A stretch of 64,000 nt of DNA from positions 15,857,139 to 15,921,138 of the forward strand of contig JAJLRJ010000006.1 of NCBI GenBank assembly GCA_024195265.1, in the 5' to 3' direction. The notes beneath the pieces were generated by a model, which was not told the DNA's origin, ran no database searches, and worked only from the letters and a program-made list of their open reading frames with translations. The stretch's first letter is position 1. Each line of letters starts with the position of its first letter. Shown piece by piece: positions 12,301-24,300 of this stretch. The DNA comes from Dendrophyllia cribrosa. Taxonomy: Eukaryota; Cnidaria; Anthozoa; Scleractinia; Dendrophylliidae. The translations under genes were made by a program, and so were the position numbers.

Positions 12301-15300
12301 CCGCCACTAAATTGCAGTCTTCCCATTCTCGTACCAGCTCATAGAATACATCCCTAGAACAGTCACGTCAGTAAACAAAAACCTAAATTAATCTAAATCC
12401 CTTTTTTACCTACTGTGGGCCTTTCAACAACACCCAGCTCTAAAGTTCAAGCCCACACATCAATCATAATTATGGTGACAAACAACAACCCACAAATGAT
12501 GCTTTAACCCTGTTGAGTGAAACTTCCTTGTTTCCTGAGACATCTGCCAGATGTATGTATGGCAGCAGCGACAAACTGTCTGTTAAGTATTGAACTTCAG
12601 AATTTGCATGTTATTGAAAGGTGTGGACACTTGAAGGGATAGATGAGAGGGCCCAACAGGAAAATGGGACACCTTATTGAGACTTATATAACAGAGTAAC
12701 TGGTTAGCTTTCAGTTACAGTAAGGGGTAGCAGTTTATGTAGTTAAATTTAGGACTAAGCAACCCGAGAAGCTGGGTGGTACAGTGGTGCGGTAGGCTAT
12801 GTAAGCCTAAGCCTACAGTGTAGCTGAGGTCACAGGTTCAATCCTGAGTCGGGATTTTAGATTTTCTTTTTTACACTTAAGGTGGCTCAATACAGTTTTC
12901 TATTGTTTGAGACTTATAAAAGAAGAGTGTGATTTCTCAGGCCTGGAACTGCATTGTCTTAAATGGCTTTGCTTGTTATTTAAAGTAACTCTCCACTGTA
13001 CCTTTCATTGTGTTTGCACAATAATTTAAGGTGGCACTATCACGTTGCATAGCAACAAACTGGACCCACTTTTTACCATCAGTTGCGTCTATCTCAAAAA
13101 CTAAGCCGGTGACCCCATATTTTTATTAAATAAATCTATTTATTACACCCAAAAGATAAACCAGGAGAATTTATAAAAAATTCTGTGGAGTAGATTTTGC
13201 TTAAATTAAAAAAAATAGAAAATTTCAAGTTGGAAAAATTTTACTCCACAATTTTTTTTAGTATTTTGCACATGCATTCCGCGTTTAATGTTAAACAATA
13301 ATCTGCATTAAAAAAGTAGGGTCACCGGGTCAGTTTTTGAGATATTCGCTTCGTGGACAGCAAAAGTTTCACGCGCGTACCACACGCAAATAAAAATCTT
13401 GACCGTACAAGATCGCACCTTGCGCATGCGTGAAGGCGGTCCGCTGATCAGTAAAGCCTGCGATTCCACGCGACGCTTGGCTGTGTTGACTTCGAGTTCG
13501 AAATATAAATTTTCTTCGACATGACCGTTTGAAAATTATCCTGCTTAAACTTACATTTCTGGCTAAAAGAAACGGCTACAACTTACCAGTATATAGAACC
13601 GAAGAGGTTATTCTTCTCGAGGTATTGTTTCTTGAAAGTGATTCAAGATGGCAGCAAGAATCCGCTTGGCTCGAGTTACGCGAGGCTGCTTCGATCTACA
13701 CTGACTGCTACTGGAATGTGGATGAATTATGGCCTAATAAAACTGATGTGAACTACAGGAACTATTAACAAGGAAGGCCAGAAACTCCTGTAGCGCTTCA
13801 CCAAGGGACACCGTTTCAACTGGTTGGTTTTCTTTCAATAATTGTCTATTCCTATTGATATTTTTAACAGAAAGTTTGTTGACTCGTGTGGCTCTGGAAC
13901 TGACATTGCTTGTCGGTAAAATGTACTTTGAGAAAATTGCAAGGTTGGTTTCATTGATTGCAGAGAACTGACAGATCTCCGCGTGTTTTCCAGTGCAGGT
14001 AGTTTCGGTGTCAAAAATAATGAAAGAATAAGTTTTAGTAGGGTCGTAGGTTAGTGTTTCTGAATTGGGTTTCACAGTATAAGGCGGTACCAGTTTTTTA
14101 TACTCTTGCAATTCATTTGATGAAATATTTTCTAAGAAATGTTCAATCTCAGGGTATGATGTTGGTGAAGGCTGGCTTACACGGGTATCTAAATTCAAAC
14201 CAACTGATGTTTGATATGTTTTTCCTTCTTTAGCTTCTTTTCGAAGGATCTGTGAAGTTTTCTGACAGTGTAACTGGTTCTGTCTGTATTTGAAACTTTT
14301 TGTTGACTTCCTATTCCCGTCATTCAACAATTTTTTGTCCAAAAGATCTCCATTCGACTCACAGAAATACCCAGGCTCAATATCAAGTGCCTCCAAAACT
14401 CTGCTAACATAGCTGTAGCCAACATTTTTTTGGGCTATTCCACATGCAATTCTAAAGTCGCTACTCTCACTGCCACCATAGTACCTGGTTTTGGGGTTTT
14501 TTGTTGCAATTGTGCTATTTATGCTTTCATTCCTTTGAGAGTTCGCACAGGGGGAGAGCTTATTAATGACAATATCAGTAGCATATTCTAAAAAGAGATT
14601 ATTTAAGGTATTCCTCAAGGGCTCGCCATGCAAATCCTTGCCATTTGGAAGGTCAGTGTGCTTGTATGTTAATGGACTTTTTTTGTAGCCACACCAGGTC
14701 ATGTCACACAATGCATGATTGCCAAATGCATGCGGCACAATGCAGTTAAGACTTGCTTTTAAAGCATCTGGATTTCCTGCATTTTGAGATATAGCGTAGC
14801 TGAAACATTTTGTGAAATAGCTAATCACTTTTTGACTCAATGCAGAACAGTTTGGATAAAGTTTTGATGCTTGGATGCGATCCTTGAGATTGTATAAACG
14901 ACTTGTTAGAGATCTTTTAGTATGAACAGTATCGGACCACTTTTGGACATCATATGGCACTTTAGAATGTATATCTGCCAGAGTTGTACTGTCATCATCT
15001 CCAACATAAGTAGAAAATTTAACACCTGCTTCAGGAGCACTCCTCCAAAGTTTGCAAGCTACATCTCTCTCCATTGACTTAGAAGAACCTGCATGATTCT
15101 TTCTGCAGTCATGATTCTTAGCTACTTTTCCTGACCTTTTACTTGAGTCACAAACCCTGCAGGACTTGCATCTGGTTGCATAGGATAGAACTTTGCCTGT
15201 GACAAGCCCCATTGCTGTACCATGACCTGTAAGAGAGTTGTGACCCTTGCCCCTTTTCTGCCACCCCATGTCGTACGAAACTGTTATTCCAACTAGATCA

Positions 15301-18300
15301 TCCTTTTCTCCCTGATTTGGATATTTTTTTTCTTCATTTTTCTTTTCCTTTTCCAGAAATTTAATGTGATTACAACTCTTCTTTGCAATGTTTTCCACAG
15401 CCTTCCCGATTTCCCTTTCCCGTCTTTTGAAAAGTACATTACTTATTGGAGGAACATTTAATGTAGTGAGCAGATTGTTCAATTGTGTTTCTCCAATTCC
15501 AATATGAAGGGATCCAAGAACTGCTCTGGTATTTACATCACTGGCTAAGGGCCCTCGGCTTCCAGCTCTGTGTTGACCAGATGTATTTACTTTGTTGAAA
15601 TTTCCGCAATGAGTGCACTTTACAGTGAGTAAAGTACTAAATCCACTCCTTCCTTCACCAACAGTGTTCGCTATTGACAGGGGGCCTGAAAATCACATGA
15701 TTGATGTTTGTGTAACCAACTGATTTTGACTAGGGGTAGGTAAAATTATTATTGAAGGAGAAATAATTTGTTTGTCAGAGCTGTGGTCTGAACATTACTT
15801 GAAAATATTTCCTTTTTTGTCATTGTTATGGTTTAATTTTATCCTTGGCTGAAATTTTATTTTCCTTTGTTTTTGGGTATGGTAATGAGTGGTAAATAAA
15901 GGAAAATAAAATTTGAACCAAGGATAAAATTCAAAGTTTTTACACTTTTATCCTAGATAGCATGATCATGGCCTTGAACAACCGTGCCATGGTGTGTACC
16001 CTGTTGTAAAATGAAAATGTTAAATAAATATTGTGAAACTGCAGAATAATAATAAAAAAATGTAGTCAAGTATTTTCACAGATTAAAATTATAACTTATA
16101 AAATTAAATAAAGTTACCACATTAATTTTAAAATGTTATGACTGTTGATTTTTTTGTTTGTTTTTGTTTTTATTGTAAATTAAATTATTATTTTATTATT
16201 ATTATGCGATTCTCTCCAGTTCTCTGACATTTATTATTATTATTATTATTATTACTATTATTATTAGTTTTTTTTTAGTGAAATTAATTGTTAAGTGAGA
16301 TTTTTTAGTTAGCTTGGTTATTAATAAAAGATTCCATTATTAAAAATGTTTAGAAAAAAAAATATTATTATTATTATTATTATTATTATCAGCAGCAGAA
16401 GTAGCGGTAGTAGCGGTAGTATTAATACTTATTAGTAATTAGTGAAATGATGTTGGAAAACATACATTGACCACTTCTGCTGTCAGGGGTTAATTTAGGA
16501 GCTGTCCACTGAAAAAATCTTTAAAAGATTTTCTAAGTTTGACTTACCCGCGTGGCAGTGCAAGCAAGACTTAAGTTCATTTCTCAACACATCCAGGTTT
16601 ATGAGTCTTGTTCCTAATTTTTCTTCTTCAGTTTGCTAAAAAAAAGTAATTGTTCGAGTATTCAACGGCGTCGTATTGTATATAAAAATGCGAGGTAATT
16701 TGCAACAATTTTCCTTGATAAAAAAACTCACCTGTCTTGATCTAGTCATTCTTTTTTCAACTGGTTCATAATCCTTGTCATCTCCATTGTATTCGTTTCC
16801 CATGGGTCTTTTTAAATTATCTTTAGATTCCGCCAGTTTTTTGACGGCGCTCAGATGACCTTTCGACACAAAGCGCCCTTTGCAGCGCTCAAGTGTGTGA
16901 TAAGCAGAGTTTTCCTTTTCGCTGTCGTCGTTAGCAGCATAAGCGGTAGAAGAAGAGTAACATAAATAACCAACGGTAAGACTGGCCAGATAAAAAGAAC
17001 GAAGAAAACCAGAAGATATTTTTTTCCCCTGCTGTCTTCTTGATTGGCCGGCGCGATCGATCGCAACATGAACATCACATATTTCTTCGTTTAATTTCCA
17101 GCACAGCGGTTTAAAAACATGTTTTTCTTTCGAAATTGCCAGACGAACGGATGTTGTCGGAGTAAAAAAATAACTGATAACGCAGAAAGCTCACTAAACT
17201 CGGCTGAAACAAACTTTTACGAAGAAGGCCTTGCGCCGCCATGTTTGTTTTGATTTTCTCAAACTTTAAATCTCGCGCGCCATCTCGCGACCTCTCGCGT
17301 GTTGCCTCACGCTGAAGTGCGCGCTAGCTCCCAGTCTTCTCACGGAAACATTACTGTTTTGAGCCACCTTAAAAATTTATTGAAAATAAAATTCTAAGTG
17401 TCGACATTACGTTTTATAAGTCTCAATAAGGAGTCTTGGGCCTTCTCATCTATCCCTTCAAGTGCTTTCCGTGGTAAGATGCACTCACAATTAGCTAATA
17501 GCTAAAGATTTATGCATGCTGTTAATTTTTTTTTTCTGAGCCTTGAAGTGTGTGGAGTTGTTTCTTAATGTAGCTGGGTAATTGACATTTGATCATGAAT
17601 TATAGAGAGAAATCTTCTTAGTTGCAATGAAGGAAGAAATTAAATTCAGCTCAATGTTTTCCACAGACACTTCTACAGACACTGTAAGCAGTTTATATCC
17701 TACATAAAAAGATATTAAAAAGTTGACACTGGCTAAAAATGTTGTTTCTGGACGTTTCGGCAACTACTGTTGCCTTCTTCAGCAAGAGATAAAAATGCAA
17801 ATGTCTAACGGCGTCCTGATGGTATAAGATACATGCAAATATTAAATCGCACCTCGAAAGAATATTTTGAGGTGAAACAAAAGTCTCTAGAGCATTCTTA
17901 ATTATTTCTACAAATTCTTAATGTTATTATAAACATTTGGAAGCGCTATAAACGAACGCTATAAACGAACACATAGCGCTTCCAAATGTTTATAATAACA
18001 TTAAGAATTTGTAGAAATAATTAAGAATGCTCTAGAGACTTTTGTTTCACCTAAAAATATTCTTTCGAGGTGCGATTTAATATTTGCATGTATCTTATAC
18101 CATCAGGACGCCGTTAGACATTTGCATTTTTATCTCTTGCTGAAGAAGGCAACAGTAGTTGCCGAAACGTCCAGAAACAACATTTTTAGCCAGTGTCAAC
18201 TTTTTAATATCTTTTTATTTTTAACATGCCTGGCTACACACCAAACATTTTTATATCCTACATGCACATAAATTATTTTTTCTATAATTTAATTATGAAC

Positions 18301-21300
18301 CTATTATTATATTTTATGGGTCAAAAGTTAGCAAACATCTGCCACAAAAAAATATGACACAAAAATTAGTATGCTTATGCTATGGTTACCTTTGCTTTCT
18401 GAAGTTGTGGAAAGCTCTGTCTGTTGGGAAATTCTGTTTGTTATCTCTCTCTACACTGAATGGAACTCCACCCAAAGGAGACTTGATAAAATTCAGTTCT
18501 GATTTTACCTTCAAAGAGGATTATCTCAAGCTCAAGGAAAGAATACATGTAGTATATACCAATAACAAAGAATACAAGAAATGTGAAACTGATAATTTTA
18601 TTACAAACTTGTGAACATCTGACAACAATTAAGAATGAACATTAATTAAAGTACTGTCAGTAACAACAATTAATAAACAAAACAAATAACAAAAAGAAAA
18701 GTTTCATGACCATAACACAAACCTTTGTGGTAGAGTAGATTTTGTACTGCTGAATAAATGTATCTTTAAGACTCGGCGAGAAGTCTGCAATCTAAGAAGT
18801 CAAAAAAACTACATGTACATGTAAAAATATGAGGGTAGAAGGGCTAGGTCTAATCAGGGCTGTAATAACTCATGACATAGCCAATGAGTCATGTTGTCGG
18901 GTCTCAGTTTTCTTTTTGTGTGTGTGTCACATTAGTGAATGCAAATTTATGCATGCATATTTAAGTTTATGCCGCCGACTATATGGCTTTCAGCCACGAA
19001 TCTCTCTATAGCAGAAGGAAGAGTTACAGTGTACAATTGAAGGGCTCCCGGCAATAACGTCCTAAGTACGTTTTTGGAAAATTTTCACTGAAATCTTGGA
19101 TTTTTAGCCTCAAAAGGGACTCGCTTGCCAAAATTATGACTGGATCATGTAAATATGACTGAAAGGATTTAAACCAGGGCCCGGTTGTTCGAAAGCAGGG
19201 TTAAACTAACCTCCGGTTAGGCCTAACCGGAGGTTAAATTTCTTAACCGCGGGTTTGTTTTAACCCGTGGTTGAAATGGCGTTGTTCAAAGCCTGGTTAG
19301 AGGACCGGTTAGTTAACCTCGGGTTAACCGCGACTAACCCACGGTTAGTATCCCATAATACTCTTTGGAAGTTGTTTTGAAAAAGTTTGAAGCCGCTTTG
19401 CCCGATCCATTCAAAATGTTTTGAGTATAAAATAGTGAAATATTGTAGAATTTAAAGTTAACTCTATCTGTAGCCGCATAGTAGCTCTTCTGAGAAGAAT
19501 TTTTCGAGGATTTCAAGGTCAAGCATCACAGGCAAGAAGGAAAAACGGCTCACATTCACGGATTTGTACTCTCATGGCTACAAGAAGCTGAACTTTTTGT
19601 GCATCTTTATTTTCAAACAACTTGAAAATATTAACTAGTGTTGTGGAGGTCATCTGCGTGAAAAAAACTCCAGACTGACATCTTGAAGGTTATTTAATTG
19701 GAGTCAAAAATAAAAAAGTAAGTGGAAAATTACTGGAATTAGTTTGATCTTGAGTTTATCATTTCAAGAAGCCGCTTGTCTGTTTATTTGACTTATCGGA
19801 CATTATCCGAAAACTTTGGAAAAATGAGGTACATGTAGACTATTTTTACTTCGTTATTTCATAGAAAATTGGAATAAAAGGACAGTTCTTTTGTGGTTTA
19901 ATATTACAGTGCTGACACGATGGGATCAGTGCAGTGGCGTAAAATAGAGAATAAATCCAATATAAATTTTTTTGCGAAAATGTGTTTACAATAAAATTAC
20001 TTTCAGTTTCGCACGCTGGTACATAGGGCGAAAAAATAATAGTTTCGGAGCGGCCGGCGCCATTTCGAGTTGTTATTTTCCCGCTTTCGCAAAATAAATG
20101 GCCTCTGAAGAAATATTTTCCGATAAAACACAAAACTTCATCATGAATACTGAATTGCTTGCCGGCCTTTTCTTAGATTTTTATGCCGGTTTAGAAGGCT
20201 TCTAGAAGTTTGGTTGTAATTTTAGGGGAGACAGAGGGAGTCCAAATAAGTAAAGGCAAACTTTCTGCTGATCCGAAGAGTTCAAAATAATTGCTACCGT
20301 TGCTCTATTGTTTGAAAAGTAAAAAAAGCTCTTCATGGATTTTTAAGAACTCTATTTATCGCGTAAAAGGTAGAAACTATGCCAGGGAAAACTGTCGGAG
20401 TTTCAATTTGTTGACTGCACCGCTCGCTTGTCATTTTTCCACCACATTGTTTTTGATTAGTGACGAGTTCAGCGTTCGTTGGAGCCAATTTCGCAATTAT
20501 AACGCTCTTTCACAACCTGTCATACAAAGAAAAAAAAGGTTGTCACCCAGCTATAGTGAGGACGTTATTCATCTTCCATGAATTTATTGTTGTTTTTCAA
20601 AAACGTTTCGCTGCCGTAAATCATAGAATATTTGTCAGATTTAACCCGAGGTTAGTTTTTTAACTCACCTAGCTAGGAGGGTTAAATTTAACCCGCTGTT
20701 AAACACGAGGTTAGCCTTAACCTGTCTTTGAACAACAGAATTAACCTGCGGTTAAAAGTTAACCTCAGATTAGAGCAATTTAACCGGAGGTTAGGATTTA
20801 ACCGGCTTTCGAACAACCGGGCCCAGGTCAACAAATCTTCTATCTTTGAACAGAATAATTTTTTTTTGGAAAAGATACATAGGGTGTCCTGGGGGGCCAT
20901 AAGGTGTCATAGGAGGGATTTTCTTCCCCATTTTGGATCTGTTTTAAGTACCTTAACAATAATAAATCATTAATTTGACAAAACTGTGCTTTTAAAGGCC
21001 TAAAACATACATTTTTAGTGAAAGTTACCAAAAACATACTTAGGACGTTCTTGTCGGGAGCCCTTCAATTGCAAGTTTTCAAGACAATGCAAGGCATTCA
21101 TGGATGGATAGGACCGTTTGATATTGTGTTCGCCACTTATTGCTGTGGGATTTTTGTTCTGGCAAGTTTTGCATTTTAATTATAACTTGCAATTTGCTCA
21201 GTGATCAAGGTTTCAAGCATGTCGGCTACTGAATTTAGTGAATGTAGTGTTGTCTTACTTTTTACACATACATGTAATTTTAAGCTTATCTTTCTACATA

Positions 21301-24300
21301 AAAGCACTCAAAACACTCTGAAATCAATACGGCAATTATGAGTTAAAGATGCCACGAGTTTAACCCATTCGCTCCTACACCGGCCAAAACCGGCCGTACA
21401 ATACTCCACTGCTTTAAAAAATTGCAACTTTCTCAATCGCACGAACATTGCCCTAACTAGCAGTTCTGAGCATTGACTAGAAAGTCCTCAAATTGAGATA
21501 CCCAATAAACACAAAAAAGTCAGCGATTTTTGCAGAATATCAGCGTTTGAATTTGGACAATAACAAAAATGACCGTTTTTAACGTCATAGAAAAACAACA
21601 AAAATCACGTTTTTGCCTTTAGTTTTTTTTATTCAAATCATCATGGCAAACCCAAAAGTCAACATTCACAGCAAAATTCAGTCCTAGTCCTAGCTTAGCA
21701 GTGAATTTTTTTGCTCTTATTCGTTGCTCGGGCCGAGCTCTAGCCTCTCGTTCTAATGCATACTGACCTTGCCTCAATTTTCAATATCACCACCGCACTG
21801 CATGCTGGGAAATGGCCAAGAATTTTGACAGCGTTCATTTCTTTCCGCACACATTTCATATTTATACTAAGTCCACAGCCACTCCGACCCACCGCCGAAA
21901 TTTCGCGCTTGTTGTGTTCTCCTGTGGTCGCAACTTCCAAAATATGCCGCGGTAGGTCGAGAAATTATCCAGAGTCGAGTCCCAAAGCTGCTTCGTTTCC
22001 AGGCGGCCATTTTTCCAGTTCAACGAGCAACGAGCCAAATTCGTAAACGAAGTACAACAACTAACTCGCTTCATTGAGAAGTGGACTCTGAACTACCTCC
22101 AAGCTTAATGATGCTCACCAGGCAGCTACTAAAGATGAAAAATGGCTGTGAACTTACCAAAAATCGTAGATAATTCATATTGGACCCTTTATTGCAAATC
22201 AACGAAGCAAAATGAGATCGTCACAATGACGTTTTCAGTAAACTCGAGCCTTCAGTGTTTTAGAACAGCAGCACTTTCAATGGTAACTTCAAATATGGAG
22301 TCACGAAATCCTATGGGGCGTGTGAATGCAGAAAATCGCTCAAAAACGTAAAAATTCTCAGGAGTGAATGGGTTAAGCTGTGTACAGCTTCTTGTTACTA
22401 ATAATAATATTAACAGCCAGCAACTGCAGTCCTAGCTAAGTTCCATGGGAAAACAATAAACAAAGAAAATGGTTGGAACGAACTTACCCTTGGATTATCA
22501 GCCAATAGGCGAAGGGTATCCTTGTCAAGCAGAAGTAACAATCTGTGAAACATAATCAGTGATCATTGATAAAGAATATAAAAACAAGCTAAATAAAGAT
22601 ATGCACACAAGCCATGGCAAGCTTAATCCAGTTTCTGTAGCATGAAGCAACTAGGAGTATTGCTACTCCTCCCTGGATGGGATGCTGGTTCAACACAGGG
22701 CTACAATACATGTATATATTGCAGATACCCATTTATACACCTGGGTGGAGAGAGACAATGTGGAGCAATGTGTCTTGTCTAAGGAAACAAAACGACGGCC
22801 AAGAACGGAACAGGATGACAAAATAAAGTAGAAATTTGTTATACAATGACACCGAAACTTAAGATGGATTATCAATATTAAGAGTCTTTATTCATTCCTT
22901 GCACTGTCACATGGCAAGACAGACCGTCCTCCGGTCCTAGCTAAATGTCATTATTCTAATGACAGGGGTGTAGCTACCTATACGCACATACACTTGTGCG
23001 GTACTGAAAAAGTCGAAAAAAAGAAAAATACAACCTAGTTGAAAGTTTATGTCAAGATTTGGGACTTGAGGGAGGAGGGGCAGAGGTAGGGGCGGGGGTG
23101 TTTGAAAATTGATTGTGCGTACCTCTGAAAAAGTCCTGGCTACGCCCCTGAGTGATGTTCAACTAGGGTTAGGAAACTAGTACATGTAGTCCTCTAGTCA
23201 CAAGAACACATTGCAAGATTAAAGTTTGAATAAGGGGGAGAAAGTAATTAAAACAGTAGAAGAAAAAAAGTGACAAATAAAATGTACATGTATTTACTAT
23301 TGGTAGACATAAAATTAATTAATGTTATAATTTTTTAAAACAATTTCACACCTTTGAATATTTTGAAGAACTGCCACAGAGAAGAAGATACAGTTGTGAA
23401 GGGAGTCAAGAATATTTTGGTTATCTTCTTTACCTAAAATGTTTAAAAGTACCAGTATGTTAATTTGTGGACTCTCTCAATAAAGAAGGCACTTGCCATT
23501 CCAGTATTTTACTTACTTTTTTACCATACTCAATAAAAGTAAGAATATCAAATTATTAAAAATATAATAAAATAAGAATAACTAAACAAGACAATTTTTG
23601 GTTGTAAAAGTTAAAAGTTACTGGCAATCATTATAAATAATCAATGAATAGTGAACTTATACATGTGCAGTAATTAATGAAAAATATAAAATAATCAAAG
23701 TTCTCAGAATAACCAGTCTGGTTTCTTGTTATGGGAGCCCTTTTTATTATATCCCTTTATAATAAATTCACTCTTTTTATTACCACACATATCCTCACTG
23801 AGCTTTGAGTCTGGAGCAATGCCTCTTGCCGTCAAAAGTTGCACCACAAAATACATTTCAGCTGTCACATTTGGTACCAGGTTGCCTGGGTAAAGAACAC
23901 ACTAAAACTTTATTTAAAAAAAGGGTAGCCCATTCAGCCAAATCTAATATCTAGAGGGGCCCTGTATAACAAATAAGAGGCGGTACGCACCTCTCGGAAC
24001 GCCTCACAAGATTGGCTAAGAAAACAATAGAACAAACAACAGAACAATGGACCCTAGACCTAAAAACAATACAAGTGCGCGATAACCAGGTCCAATGAAA
24101 TTAGAGGTTCTGAAGAGGTGCGTGGCTACTGACAAATAAATCTATTTAATACAAATAATTATACATATAACTTGTATGGGAATGTGTGATTGTTATTGAA
24201 AGGGTTTAATGTGAAAAGAGCATACATGAACAGGACTGGTGTATATGTTGTGGTTCAAATTTTTCTTTGGTTTAAAAATTTTCCTCAGGTTCATTACCAT

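Larger units (their letters stand above)
12881..17368 (-). mobile_element. TTAA-flanked autonomous DNA transposon, Kolobok/Mutator-domain type, 4488 bp
   Basis: TTAA duplications at 12877-12880 and 17369-17372. Termini GGTGGCTCAATACAGTTTT and AACATTACTGTTTTGAGCC plus ACC are imperfect inverted repeats. The site before insertion (ACACTTAAAAATTTATTG) survives at 51861-51878 in a sister host element, which fixes both borders. It carries a multi-exon transposase gene on the minus strand. TTAA targets occur in Kolobok and piggyBac; the protein is not piggyBac-like. Confidence 0.85.
12629..17463. mobile_element. Inverted-repeat element (copy 1), interrupted by a TTAA transposon
   Basis: Outer inverted ends ACTTGAAGGGATAGATGAGA and TCTCATCTATCCCTTCAAGT. 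Next come CACCTTATTGAGACTTATA and TATAAGTCTCAATAAGG, then a tRNA-like B box (GGTTCAATCC) near 12835. The unit is cut at its internal TTAA by 12881-17368. The intact relative is at 51641-51951. Confidence 0.75.
17705..18217. repeat. 513-bp palindrome of two head-to-head retroelement ends, each with a hammerhead
   Basis: Two arms of about 240 bp are near-perfect inverted copies meeting at a short GCTATAAACGAAC duplication near 17955. Each arm carries a hammerhead-like motif. It lies in CDAN1 intron 8. It resembles the terminal segments that Penelope-like elements leave in inverted orientation. Confidence 0.75.

Noticed and set aside
12881..17368. piggyBac identity for the TTAA element
   Set aside because: The protein lacks piggyBac transposase features and has the Mutator-like domain instead; the TTAA target alone is not decisive.
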